From: Oscillospiraceae bacterium
GTDB lineage: Bacteria > Bacillota > Clostridia > Oscillospirales > Ruminococcaceae
Length of the DNA stretch: 64,000 bases
Reading direction: 5' to 3'
Assembly: GCA_021199335.1 (NCBI GenBank)
Contig: JAJQIG010000056.1
Location: 1-64,000 of the forward strand
Below, piece after piece: positions 44,738 through 53,157 of the stretch; position 1 is the first letter of the stretch; each line of letters begins with the position of its first letter. Under the pieces are notes generated by a model that saw only the letters and a program-made list of their open reading frames with translations, did no database searches and was not told the DNA's origin. Made by a program: the position numbers and the translations under genes.

Positions 44738-45391
44738 ATGAAAATATCATATTTTGTTTCTGACACTCCCTTTCAGACAAACTGCTATATTATTGTTACA
44801 GATAACAATAACGCCGTCCTTATCGATGCCCCCGAGGTTCAGTCATCCGTTTTAGACGAGCTTGAAAAGCAGGACATTAAAATCACTAAAATTCTTCTTA
44901 CTCACGGTCACTGCGACCACATAGAATCGCTTGCCCTTCTTGCGAAAAAATATAATGCGGCAGTCTATATTCACGAGCTTGACGAACCAAAGCTCCATGA
45001 CGACTTTCTTAATCTTTCCGAATATTTTGCGGATTATTACAGCAAGCCCGTTCCGCACTTTGCAAATGCAAATACGGTCAAAAACGGTGATGTTATCGAA
45101 CAGGATGAGGTTAAATTCAAGGTTCTGCACACCCCGGGACACACAAAAGGCTCCGTCTGCTATATTACGAACGACATAATGTTCAGCGGTGATACATTGT
45201 TTAAGCAATCTGTCGGGAGAACGGATATGCCCGACGGAAATTATGCCAACCTGCTCCGCTCGCTTAAAATGCTTGACGGAATTTCCGATAATTACACTCT
45301 GTTCCCCGGACATGGCGATTCAACGACCCTTTACGATGAAAAACGCAGGAATCCGTATATGAAAGGCTTTGACTATGACGATATGCTTTAA
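44738..45391 (+). CDS. metallo-beta-lactamase-fold hydrolase (glyoxalase II-like)
   Basis: 217 aa, with the metal site THGHCDHIESL, HTPGHTKGSVCY, SGDTLF and PGHGDST. Such proteins hydrolyse thioesters such as S-lactoylglutathione; in this glutathione-poor lineage the substrate is unknown. It sits 113 nt after rel and overlaps hemZ by 17 nt, so it is part of the same transcript. Confidence 0.92.
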   Translation: MKISYFVSDTPFQTNCYIIVTDNNNAVLIDAPEVQSSVLDELEKQDIKITKILLTHGHCDHIESLALLAKKYNAAVYIHELDEPKLHDDFLNLSEYFADYYSKPVPHFANANTVKNGDVIEQDEVKFKVLHTPGHTKGSVCYITNDIMFSGDTLFKQSVGRTDMPDGNYANLLRSLKMLDGISDNYTLFPGHGDSTTLYDEKRRNPYMKGFDYDDML

Positions 45392-46817
45392 GGGAAACAA
45401 GTGCAAATATGAAATTGAAGCTGTCATGAAGCTGTTTGTTCCCGTTCAGACCTTTGATTTTTTGTTTGAAGATACTGTCAATGAGGGCGATTACTGCATT
45501 GTTTCCTCCGAGAACGGGCGGCTGGACGTTATGGCTGCCTATAACGGAAAAACGGCTGAAAAATCCGACACGGCTTACGATGAAAATGAAACCGAGCTTA
45601 AGCTCTGCCGTCTGCTTTACCTTTGCATGAGGGAAATCACGGGAATAACGCCCGCATGGGGATACCTTACGGGGATAAGACCCGTAAAAAAGGTTAACAC
45701 TTTGCTTGACAGGGGTTTCGGCAAGGAAGAAATCTTTTCCTTTCTCAAAGATAAATATGACGTTTCTGACAGGAAGCTGGAGCTCTCCTATCAGACAGCC
45801 GTTACTCAAAAGAAATATTTCGACTCCCTTGATGCGCGTTCATTTTCACTTTATGTTTCCATACCGTTCTGCCCGTCAAGATGCTCCTACTGCTCCTTTG
45901 TTTCCCACTCCATAGAGTCGGCGGGCGCAAAAAAGCTTCTCCCCGAATATGTGGAAAAGCTCTGTGCGGAAATCGAACAAACCGCTGAAATTGCCGATAA
46001 TTTAGGCTTAAAGCTCGATACAATTTACATCGGCGGAGGAACGCCCACTTCCCTATCGGCGGAACAACTGGGCAATGTTATGGGCACCTTGAAAAAAAAC
46101 TTTGACATTTCAAAAATTCGTGAATATACTGTAGAAGCAGGGCGTTCTGACACAATTACCGCAAAAAAACTGGAGGTTATCAAGAAAAACGGCGCAACAA
46201 GAATTTCTGTCAATCCGCAAACAATGGAAAACAGCGTTCTTAAAGCCATTGGAAGGAAACATTCCGCAGAGGACGTTATAAACGCATTCAATCTTGCACG
46301 AAGCATAGGCTTTGACAATATCAATATGGACACAATCGCAGGTCTGCCTACGGACACCTATGACGGCTTTTGCCGCACTATTGACACGCTCTGCGGTCTT
46401 AACCCCGAGAGCATTACCGTTCACACACTTACCGTTAAGCGTTCATCTGCGCTTTTCCATGAGGATGATATTTGCCTTGACAATCGCATATCGGATATGG
46501 TAAACTACGGTCAAGAGGTTCTCTGTGCGCATGGGTATTTCCCCTACTACCTGTACCGCCAGAAGAACACAGTCGACAACCTTGAAAATGTAGGCTACGC
46601 CAAAAACGGCTGCGAAAGTCTTTACAATATCTATATAATGGAGGAAGCGCAGACCATTCTTGCGGTAGGCGCGGCAGGCTCGACAAAGCTTGTCAACCCA
46701 TCAACAGGCAAAATCGAGCGTCTTTTTAATTACAAATTCCCTTATGAATATATTTCAAGGTACGAAAAGATGCTTGAGAAAAAAATTAAAATATATGAAT
46801 TTTATCGGGAGGAATAA
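45375..46817 (+). CDS. hemZ: HemZ-like radical SAM protein (coproporphyrinogen dehydrogenase family)
   Basis: 480 aa. A radical-SAM core is clear: SIPFCPSRCSYCSFVSHS supplies the CxxxCxxC cluster, followed by IYIGGGTPTSLSAEQL, EYTVEAGRSDTI and NMDTIAGLPTD. The N-terminal ~160 residues (LYLCMREITGITPAWGYLTGIRPVKKV) match Clostridial/Bacillus HemZ. HemN-like enzymes decarboxylate coproporphyrinogen III; HemZ's own activity is less certain. ATG 45375 (GAAAGG site) is preferred to the TTG of the track. Confidence 0.85.
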   Translation: MTICFKGNKCKYEIEAVMKLFVPVQTFDFLFEDTVNEGDYCIVSSENGRLDVMAAYNGKTAEKSDTAYDENETELKLCRLLYLCMREITGITPAWGYLTGIRPVKKVNTLLDRGFGKEEIFSFLKDKYDVSDRKLELSYQTAVTQKKYFDSLDARSFSLYVSIPFCPSRCSYCSFVSHSIESAGAKKLLPEYVEKLCAEIEQTAEIADNLGLKLDTIYIGGGTPTSLSAEQLGNVMGTLKKNFDISKIREYTVEAGRSDTITAKKLEVIKKNGATRISVNPQTMENSVLKAIGRKHSAEDVINAFNLARSIGFDNINMDTIAGLPTDTYDGFCRTIDTLCGLNPESITVHTLTVKRSSALFHEDDICLDNRISDMVNYGQEVLCAHGYFPYYLYRQKNTVDNLENVGYAKNGCESLYNIYIMEEAQTILAVGAAGSTKLVNPSTGKIERLFNYKFPYEYISRYEKMLEKKIKIYEFYREE

Positions 46818-46819
46818 TT

Positions 46820-47176
46820 ATGGCTTACAATTTTAACGATCTCAAGGAAGATGCAAAGAGCATTTTTGACAAGGCGGCTGCAAAAGCCAACGAGGCTGTT
46901 GATTACTCCAAAACTCAGCTTGACCGTGCGCAGCTTCGCTCAAAAATCCGTGAGAAATACACCGAGCTTGGAAAACTGTGCTACAATATGCATGAAACCG
47001 ATGCCGATGAAACGGGAAAAATGAAAATCGTTATCAACGACATAAGAAGCCTTGAGAACAAACTTGATGAGGCTGACAAAGCTGTTAACGCTAAGAAATG
47101 CAAAACCTGCAAATTCTGTCTTACACAGAATGATGCGGACAGCGTTTACTGCACAAAATGCGGTGAAAAACTTTGA
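46820..47176 (+). CDS. coiled-coil protein with C-terminal zinc ribbon
   Basis: 118 aa. Helical/charged N-part (FNDLKEDAKSIFDKAAAKANEAV, LRSKIREKYTELGKL) and a C-terminal double-CxxC ribbon (CKTCKFCL...VYCTKCGEKL). No function known; such proteins are common in Oscillospiraceae. It starts 3 nt after hemZ. Confidence 0.75.
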   Translation: MAYNFNDLKEDAKSIFDKAAAKANEAVDYSKTQLDRAQLRSKIREKYTELGKLCYNMHETDADETGKMKIVINDIRSLENKLDEADKAVNAKKCKTCKFCLTQNDADSVYCTKCGEKL

Positions 47177-47192
47177 TTAAACGGAATTGTAT

Positions 47193-48827
47193 ATGAAAAA
47201 AAATGAATTTTACACCATAACAATCACGGGAATGACATCCGACGGAAACGGTGTCGGCAAAACCGACGACGGTATGGCGGTTTTTGTACCGCTAACCGCC
47301 GTCGGCGATGTTATATCCTGCAAAATTGTCAAAATTACGAAAAATTACGCATATGGGATTATCGACAAAATCATATCGCCCTCATCTGACAGGACGGAGA
47401 GCAGTTGCCCCGTATCGTCAAAATGCGGGGGATGCACATTCCGCCATATATCCTATGATGCTGAGCTTAAAATTAAGGATAATCTTGTACGTGATGCATT
47501 TGAACGCATCGGCGGATTCAAGAATACAAGCTTTGAGGAAATTTGCGGCTGCAATAACCCCGATCGTTATCGTAATAAGACTCAATATCCCGTTGCGGAA
47601 ATTGACGGGAAAGCAATATGCGGCTTTTACTCAAAGCGAAGTCATAGGGTTGTGCCTTTCACTGATTGTATGCTCCAGCCGCAAATCTTTTCAAGCATAG
47701 CGAAGCGCTGCATAGAGCTTTTTAATGAAATGCGGATTAGAGCCTACAACGAAGAAAACGGCAGCGGAATCATCCGACACATTTATATCCGCAGAGGTTT
47801 TTATTCGGGCGAAATAATGGTCTGCTTTGTTGTAAAGCAGGAAATAAAAAAGCAGTTAACCGTCCTTGCGGACAGGCTTTGCGGCGAATTTGACGATATA
47901 AAAAGCGTAATAATGAACATTAATCCCCGAAACACCAACATAATTCTCGGCAGCAGAAATGTTACGCTCTGCGGCAAGGACTTTATTACAGATACTCTTT
48001 GCAAAAATACGATTGAGCTTTCCCCCATGTCTTTTTATCAAGTGAACACGGAACAGGCGGAGCGGCTTTATGCCTGCGCCAAAGAATATGCCAATCTCAC
48101 GGGTGAAGAAACGCTTCTTGATTTATACTGCGGGGCAGGGACTATAGGGCTCTCCATGGCTGATTCCGTAAAAAAAGTTATGGGCTGTGAGATTGTTCCC
48201 GAAGCAATAGAGAACGCCAAGAGAAATGCTTTGGTAAACGGTTTCGATAACGCCGAATTTTTCTGCGGGGATGCAGGCGAATTTGCGGCAGAGCTTGCCA
48301 ATGACGGAATTAAACCCGATGCTGCGGTTATTGACCCTCCAAGAAAGGGCTGTGACACTCTTACGCTGGACAGCCTTATAAAAATGCTTCCGCAGAAAAT
48401 TATAATGATCTCCTGTAATCCTGCCACTGCCGCGAGGGATGCCAAATACCTCTGCGGACATGGATATGGTCTTGAAAAAGTTCGGGCGTTTGATTTATTC
48501 GGGAGGACGGGGCATGTGGAAACGGTATGCTTATTGTCCAAACTCAAAAGTGACCAACATATTGAGGTTGAACTGAAAACGGACGAGCTTGATCTGACCT
48601 CTGCCGAAAGCAAGGCTACCTATGATGAGATCAAGGCCTATGTCAAGGAGCATACAGGCTTGACGGTATCGTCCTTGAATATTGCACAGGTGAAGCAGAA
48701 GTGCGGTATTATTGAGAGGGAGAATTACAACAAGGCTAAGACTAAGGACTCCAGACAGCCGAAGTGTACTAAGGAGAAGGAAGAGGCTATTGTTGGGGCT
48801 TTGAGGTTTTTTAAGATGATTGGGTAA
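47193..48827 (+). CDS. rlmD: 23S rRNA (uracil-5-)-methyltransferase RlmD/RumA family with C-terminal extension
   Basis: SAM-dependent m5U methyltransferase. N-terminal TRAM domain (ITGMTSDGNGVGKTDDGMAVFVP), Fe-S Cys set (CPVSSKCGGCTFRHI), SAM motif LLDLYCGAGTIGLSMA, DPPRKGCD and the catalytic Cys in MISCNPATAARDAKYL. The family normally ends near HVETVCLLSKL. Here about 95 more residues follow (VELKTDELDLTSAESKATYDEI...QVKQKCGIIERENYN...RFFKMIG), whose codons differ from the rest. ATG 47193 is favoured over the TTG at 47187. 544 aa. Confidence 0.9.
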   Translation: MKKNEFYTITITGMTSDGNGVGKTDDGMAVFVPLTAVGDVISCKIVKITKNYAYGIIDKIISPSSDRTESSCPVSSKCGGCTFRHISYDAELKIKDNLVRDAFERIGGFKNTSFEEICGCNNPDRYRNKTQYPVAEIDGKAICGFYSKRSHRVVPFTDCMLQPQIFSSIAKRCIELFNEMRIRAYNEENGSGIIRHIYIRRGFYSGEIMVCFVVKQEIKKQLTVLADRLCGEFDDIKSVIMNINPRNTNIILGSRNVTLCGKDFITDTLCKNTIELSPMSFYQVNTEQAERLYACAKEYANLTGEETLLDLYCGAGTIGLSMADSVKKVMGCEIVPEAIENAKRNALVNGFDNAEFFCGDAGEFAAELANDGIKPDAAVIDPPRKGCDTLTLDSLIKMLPQKIIMISCNPATAARDAKYLCGHGYGLEKVRAFDLFGRTGHVETVCLLSKLKSDQHIEVELKTDELDLTSAESKATYDEIKAYVKEHTGLTVSSLNIAQVKQKCGIIERENYNKAKTKDSRQPKCTKEKEEAIVGALRFFKMIG

Positions 48828-48929
48828 GTAAGACTAAGTTTATTTCTTGATAGCAATAGTTTATCATGTGTTGCTGAATTCAAAATGTATAGATGCTGTT
48901 ATTATTTTTTGATATAGAAGGTAAGAATT
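48828..48929 (+). other. left edge of the AT-rich accessory island
   Basis: A 102-nt non-coding stretch with a sudden drop in GC after rlmD. No integrase, attachment repeat or clear promoter was found; TTGATA at about 48847 has no convincing -10. Confidence 0.35.
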
Positions 48930-49412
48930 ATGTCAGGTGGAATTACATCACAATATGGATTTTTATTTCAGAAGTATGTTTTTATGGATACCATTATTAG
49001 TCATGCTTCAATGGACTTATTTTTTACTTACGAAGGAGCAGATGATATTGATATAATCAAAAATGATGATATTTCCGGAAGCTTATTCATGATAGCTTCA
49101 TCCAAAAATGAATTTGTCCAGGTAAAGAGTGGATCAGTAAGCATAAACTGTTGGGCAAAAGTGCTTGGAAATTGGTTATTAATGGATGATTATCTTAATT
49201 CATCTTTTACACTAGTATGTGAAAATGATCTGGATTTTTTAGTTAATGATAGTACAATTATAGATTCTGTTTATAATTATTTTGAAAACGGCAGTTCAAA
49301 AAAAAGAAATTCAATTGCAAAAAGAGTGAATGATAAATTTTTCTCGAAATATAATGAAGATGAAATCAAGAATTTAATAACTAATATAACAAAAAATGTG
49401 TTATATCTGTAG
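48930..49412 (+). CDS. DUF4297/Cap4-like nuclease domain, effector of an ABC-three-component defence system (N-terminal part)
   Basis: 160 aa. SGGITSQYGFLFQKYVFMDTII, then FFTYEGADDIDII and FVQVKSGSVSINCW follow the DUF4297/Cap4 PD-(D/E)xK pattern: Gly..Gln helix, acidic pair, Q-V-K. These dsDNA nucleases are effectors in CBASS, Lamassu and ABC-3C systems. The frame ends early (NITKNVLYL, TAG at 49410-49412). The rest of the protein appears in the -1 frame from the A6 run at 49391. Ribosome site GAAGGTAAG. AT-rich codons mark it as acquired. Confidence 0.7.
   Translation: MSGGITSQYGFLFQKYVFMDTIISHASMDLFFTYEGADDIDIIKNDDISGSLFMIASSKNEFVQVKSGSVSINCWAKVLGNWLLMDDYLNSSFTLVCENDLDFLVNDSTIIDSVYNYFENGSSKKRNSIAKRVNDKFFSKYNEDEIKNLITNITKNVLYL
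49391..49397 (+). promoter_or_regulatory. candidate -1 ribosomal frameshift site A AAA AAT
   Basis: In the nuclease frame the codons are ACA AAA AAT GTG. A -1 slip on A-AAA-AAT continues TGT GTT ATA TCT GTA GTT TCG ATG GAT... straight into the 212-aa ORF. The same A6 run could instead be a phase-variable or error-prone homopolymer. Confidence 0.5.
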
Positions 49413-49417
49413 TTTCG

Positions 49418-50056
49418 ATGGATACAATGATTGAAAACATAAAACAAAAAGTATTTGATACATACTGCACAGATATTAAGATATTTGAAAGGGCTAAGCA
49501 ATGTAGATTAGAGCGTATTCTAGAGTATCTCCTATTTGAAATAGAAGAATCAATTAAAAACAAAAAGAAATACACTTTGACATTTCCCAAGCTCATGGAA
49601 CTAGTAAGAAGAGTACAGACTGAGATAAGCGATAATAAGTATTCTGTTAATACTAGTGCAATAAAAAAAAGAAAAAGGTCAGAAGCAGAACTACTTGTCC
49701 AAGAAGATTCCATTAGAGAAATACGCCAGCTAAAACTTGTGAGTGACGATTTAGGATTCATTACTAGTGAACTTGTGAATGAACTTCTTTATAAGGATTT
49801 TAGAGAAGTATATGCTGATGGTGGAATTGAGATAGCAAATATAGAAGATATCGCATATTCAAATTATCAGGAAACTGTATTTGAATTCGATAGTACTCCT
49901 TCAGCAAAAAATCTATTCATTAATACTGTGAAAAAAGAAATACATTCCTCAATAATGGAAAACAGTCCAATCTATAGAAAGGGTTGCTATGTATATCTAA
50001 CTGGTGAAGAAATTGATGAAGAAAAACAAATAACTTGGGGTGGTGTTGATGAGTAA
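49418..50056 (+). CDS. C-terminal part of the nuclease/effector, in the -1 frame
   Basis: 212 aa. MDTMIENIKQKVFDTYC, CRLERILEYLLFEIEESI and YTLTFPKLMELVRRVQTEI resemble the helical region that follows the nuclease core in DUF4297 proteins. The ATG at 49418 has no ribosome site. The frame is open upstream only to 49385, just before the A6 run, which argues it is the continuation of the previous ORF rather than a separate gene. Joined length would be about 375 aa. It overlaps the middle-component gene by 8 nt. Confidence 0.6.
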   Translation: MDTMIENIKQKVFDTYCTDIKIFERAKQCRLERILEYLLFEIEESIKNKKKYTLTFPKLMELVRRVQTEISDNKYSVNTSAIKKRKRSEAELLVQEDSIREIRQLKLVSDDLGFITSELVNELLYKDFREVYADGGIEIANIEDIAYSNYQETVFEFDSTPSAKNLFINTVKKEIHSSIMENSPIYRKGCYVYLTGEEIDEEKQITWGGVDE

Positions 50057-50471
50057 TTTTTCTTTAGAAGCGGAATATTTGGAAATTATAATTGAACTTC
50101 TTAGTGAAAAATACAATGTTAATTCGCTTATTAAACTTGTTTTCATGTCTTTTTGTATTAAACATGGAAAAAAGACTGCATATAATGGACGAAAAAAGGA
50201 TTTCGTTGATGTCTTTTTTTCTAGTATAAATGTAAAACTATTATCCCATCCCGATGAAATGGAAGCTATACTTGAAGTCATTCATAAAATGAAATCTTCT
50301 GGATGGATTAAGCTAGAAGGGGATATAGTGACTGTAGTGAGGAATCTTAATGAATTTAAGTGTGAAAATAGTTTTCTTGTTTGTTGTGATGAAAAAAATA
50401 TAAATCCAATTCAAGAAGTGAATAAACTTGATAGTAGAGCATTTACGGAAGAGGTGCTTCGGCATGTTTAG
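50049..50471 (+). CDS. small middle component of the ABC-three-component system
   Basis: 140 aa, mostly helical, no catalytic motif: SLEAEYLEIIIELLSEKYNVNSLIKLVFMSFCIKH... Position between effector and ABC ATPase, size and helical content match middle-component proteins of ABC-3C/Lamassu operons; I cannot assign the exact subfamily. It overlaps both neighbours by 8 nt (ATGAGTAA upstream, ATGTTTAG downstream), so all three are translationally coupled. Confidence 0.6.
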   Translation: MSNFSLEAEYLEIIIELLSEKYNVNSLIKLVFMSFCIKHGKKTAYNGRKKDFVDVFFSSINVKLLSHPDEMEAILEVIHKMKSSGWIKLEGDIVTVVRNLNEFKCENSFLVCCDEKNINPIQEVNKLDSRAFTEEVLRHV

Positions 50472-52161
50472 AATAAAAGAAATATCATTATATAAAGGTA
50501 TAAAGAAAAAAACATATAAATTTACTGACAATACATATGTGTATGGAAATAATAGCGTAGGTAAAACTGCTTTTACAAAGGTTATTGATTTTGTTCTTGG
50601 AAGTAGTGAAGGATTATCTCATGATGGTCTTGATAACATAGACGAAGTTGAAGCCTATGTAATTAATGAGAAAACAGAATTATGGATTAAAAGAAGTACT
50701 ACAGGAGAATTTGCATATAGAAGAACTGAAAGTAGTGGTTACTGTGTAGTCAGTCATGATACTTACAAGGATACTATATGTGAAGTTATTTCTGAGAATG
50801 TTGATGTAAAGTCGATACAGGTTTATAAAAAGGTTTTTGAGGAAAATCCTTCATTTAGGTCATTTACTTTCCTGAATTTCATCGATGAAATAGGTCAAGG
50901 CGACTTGGGTTCCATTTTTACTAGAGGTAAGGATATAAGACACATTGTTCGAATAAGAAAAATAATGGATTTCTTTTTTAACTATGAGAATTCTGAGAAA
51001 ATATATGAAAAATCCGTTGAATTAGAAAAATTGGAAGTAGAGTACAAAAAATACAGTGAAAAACTGATGACATATGAACAAAGTGTAAAAGATATCGAGA
51101 GATTATTTGGAGAGCTTAATCTAAATTATTCTGGAAATATATCTGCTGATTATAATGCTTATCAATCATATAAAGAGCAATTCAACAGAGGCAGTTCAAA
51201 ACCTAAAGGTGATTTGGCTTATCTTATAAGGGTCTCTCATTCGCTTGCTGAGGAGATTAAAGTTTATGGATTTCTACGCAATCAGTCTGAGATGACTGCT
51301 ACTAGAAAGGATAGAACTGGAAAACTTCTATCCATGCTTGGGGCTATTGTGGCGGATAATCCAGAGTATGAAAATGAAGTTGCTACAATTAACGCAATGA
51401 TAAAAGAGATTGATAAAGATAAGATAATTTTGTCATTGGCTGATTATGACGAATCAATAAAGAAAATTGTTGCTGAAAAAGAGAGAATTGATAAAGAAAT
51501 TAATAAAATTCAGAATCAAGCTTCCGAGTTTGATTATGAAAGCACAATAAAAAAACTTGCATTAATTGAGAATGGATTTCTGATTATTAATTCTGGAGTT
51601 GATATGACTAAATCGCAACAACTTTGCGAGCAAATAACGAAACTAAAAAAAGAAATAAAAGAGTTAAAGAACAATTATAGTCAAAAAGATATCAATGAAT
51701 TCAACAAAAGACTAACAGAAATGTATCTTAAGAGTGATATAAAGAATGTAAAATATCTAAATGATGATAAAATGCAAGTAAATTTCTTTTTGAAATTTGA
51801 TCCGTTTAGTCAAGTTTTAGTGGCTTATCATAAAGAAGGAGATGCTGATGTTGCTTTTACTCCAGGTAGTATGGCAAGACATAACCACCTTCAGATGTTA
51901 GTTTATTTGTGTATGTTAGAGTATCTGCATAAAAAATTCAAAAATTTTATTTATATGCCGATATTGATTATGGATTCACCAGATCAAGCAATGGAACAAG
52001 AATCTTTTGAAGAAATATACCCTACCTTAATCAAGGTGGCAAACGAAATTGGCATTCAAACAATCTTTTTTTCAAAAGTAAAAATAAATGGAATTGATGG
52101 GAAAAATATGATTAATATATGCGATGGATTAAATCCTTTTCATCAGAAAACAGAAGAATAA
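50464..52161 (+). CDS. SMC/Rad50-like ABC ATPase of an ABC-three-component (Lamassu-like) system
   Basis: 565 aa. N-terminal Walker A in TYVYGNNSVGKTAFTKVIDFVLG. Two long coiled-coil stretches (SVELEKLEVEYKKYSEKLMTYEQSV; ESIKKIVAEKERIDKEINKIQNQ). Then a signature-like FTPGSMARHNHLQMLVYLCMLEYL and a Walker B-like MPILIMDSPDQAMEQ, ending with IGIQTIFFSK. In known systems the SMC-type ATPase senses invading DNA and frees the nuclease. MFRIKEI at 50464 is the real start. Confidence 0.8.
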   Translation: MFRIKEISLYKGIKKKTYKFTDNTYVYGNNSVGKTAFTKVIDFVLGSSEGLSHDGLDNIDEVEAYVINEKTELWIKRSTTGEFAYRRTESSGYCVVSHDTYKDTICEVISENVDVKSIQVYKKVFEENPSFRSFTFLNFIDEIGQGDLGSIFTRGKDIRHIVRIRKIMDFFFNYENSEKIYEKSVELEKLEVEYKKYSEKLMTYEQSVKDIERLFGELNLNYSGNISADYNAYQSYKEQFNRGSSKPKGDLAYLIRVSHSLAEEIKVYGFLRNQSEMTATRKDRTGKLLSMLGAIVADNPEYENEVATINAMIKEIDKDKIILSLADYDESIKKIVAEKERIDKEINKIQNQASEFDYESTIKKLALIENGFLIINSGVDMTKSQQLCEQITKLKKEIKELKNNYSQKDINEFNKRLTEMYLKSDIKNVKYLNDDKMQVNFFLKFDPFSQVLVAYHKEGDADVAFTPGSMARHNHLQMLVYLCMLEYLHKKFKNFIYMPILIMDSPDQAMEQESFEEIYPTLIKVANEIGIQTIFFSKVKINGIDGKNMINICDGLNPFHQKTEE

Positions 52162-52446
52162 GTGATATCAATATACAATTTGACTAGGTAGTAAATTGTA
52201 TAAGCTGTAAGAATAACGAATCATTTTTTCGTCTTCTTTAAAAGTATAGTTTTTGACGGTAATACTGCTGATATTATGGGTGATAAGCATTAAGCTGAAA
52301 AATATGATGAGTCGTTAACATCAATACTTGGTATAATCAAAGAAATCAGGGAACTTAAGAATACAAAATCCTTACCCTACAAGTCCGTCCAAAAGCAAAA
52401 CAACTGAACAAAGTTAAGTTTTGACCATATTTGAGGGCATTACATA
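52162..52446 (+). other. non-coding, degraded sequence
   Basis: No intact gene. A broken coding-like stretch (about 52270-52410; AEKYDESLTSILGIIKEIRELKNTKSLPYKSVQKQN, with a TAA ahead) suggests the tail of a lost gene. It fits an insertion-prone gap between defence operon and next gene. Confidence 0.35.
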
Positions 52447-52475
52447 TTGACTTTGATTTGTATGTATGTTATAAT
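52447..52475 (+). promoter_or_regulatory. sigma-A promoter of the 64-aa gene
   Basis: TTGACT, 17 bp, TATAAT. Confidence 0.75.
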
Positions 52476-52540
52476 ATATAAAATTTAATGGTTCGCATAG
52501 CGATAGTAGCATATGTATTTTTATATAGGAGGATAAAATT

Positions 52541-52735
52541 ATGGGACTATTAAATAATAAAAACTTACCATCAATTCCTTCCAAAAAACCAGATAAGGTT
52601 GAAACATGGGCAGGAAAGAAAACAGCTCGTGTTACAAAAACATATACGCAAGAGGATGGTTCAACAGTAAAAGCCACAAGAAAAATTAATTCGGATGGAT
52701 CTATTTCCGATAAAATTGAACGTAGGTACAAGTGA
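52541..52735 (+). CDS. 64-aa basic protein of unknown function
   Basis: MGLLNNKNLPSIPSKKPDKVETW then a beta-like part (ARVTKTYTQEDGSTVKATRKINSDGSISDKIERRYK). It has its own consensus promoter, TAGGAGGA ribosome site and terminator, so it is very likely expressed. No family recognised; high pI suggests nucleic-acid or surface binding (inference). Confidence 0.6.
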   Translation: MGLLNNKNLPSIPSKKPDKVETWAGKKTARVTKTYTQEDGSTVKATRKINSDGSISDKIERRYK

Positions 52736-52771
52736 TTATTTATGAACCAGATTATTAGATAACATAAAATT

Positions 52772-52798
52772 AGCAGTCTCTTTGGAGGCTGTTTTTTT
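52772..52798 (+). terminator. terminator of the 64-aa gene
   Basis: AGCAGTCTC-tttg-GAGGCTGT stem with T7. Confidence 0.75.
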
Positions 52799-52853
52799 AT
52801 GTTATGTAATAATGCGATTGAATCTATTTGAAACAGTTAAGGGCAATGTAAAC

Positions 52854-53157
52854 TTATGAGAGTCTGAATAACGAATCGTGTAAATGCCAATAATAACCTG
52901 CAAGTTCTAAAATCATAACCGCATCATTCGGATATATAAGGAATGCGTTACGAAAAATCTTTTCTGTCGAAGCGTAATCACTGCTTTCCTGAAGCTTCGA
53001 AGCTGTCTTGTATATATCATGCTGTGTCTGTTCAGTACGGATTGTATCCCTACCCAAGAGCATATCAATGCTCGTTTCAAAAATATTTTCTAATGCTGGG
53101 AGAAATGTAATATCGGAATAACATTCGGCTCTTTCTCACTTTGAAACGCTTTTTATA
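52854..53157 (-). pseudogene. decayed XRE-family regulator
   Basis: The 69-aa track ORF is only the C-terminal half. In frame upstream, the minus strand reads IKSVSK, TGA (53136-53138), ERAECYSDITFLPALENIFETSIDMLLGRD, the second half of an XRE HTH domain (usually SKWE...P.i.lLp.la..f..siD.LLg), with the Trp codon turned into a stop. The first half of the HTH is missing; the neighbour pRiA4b-like gene begins to occupy the DNA at 53158. The C-terminal part (QTQHDIYKTASKLQESSDYASTEKIFRNA) looks TPR-like. Confidence 0.65.
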
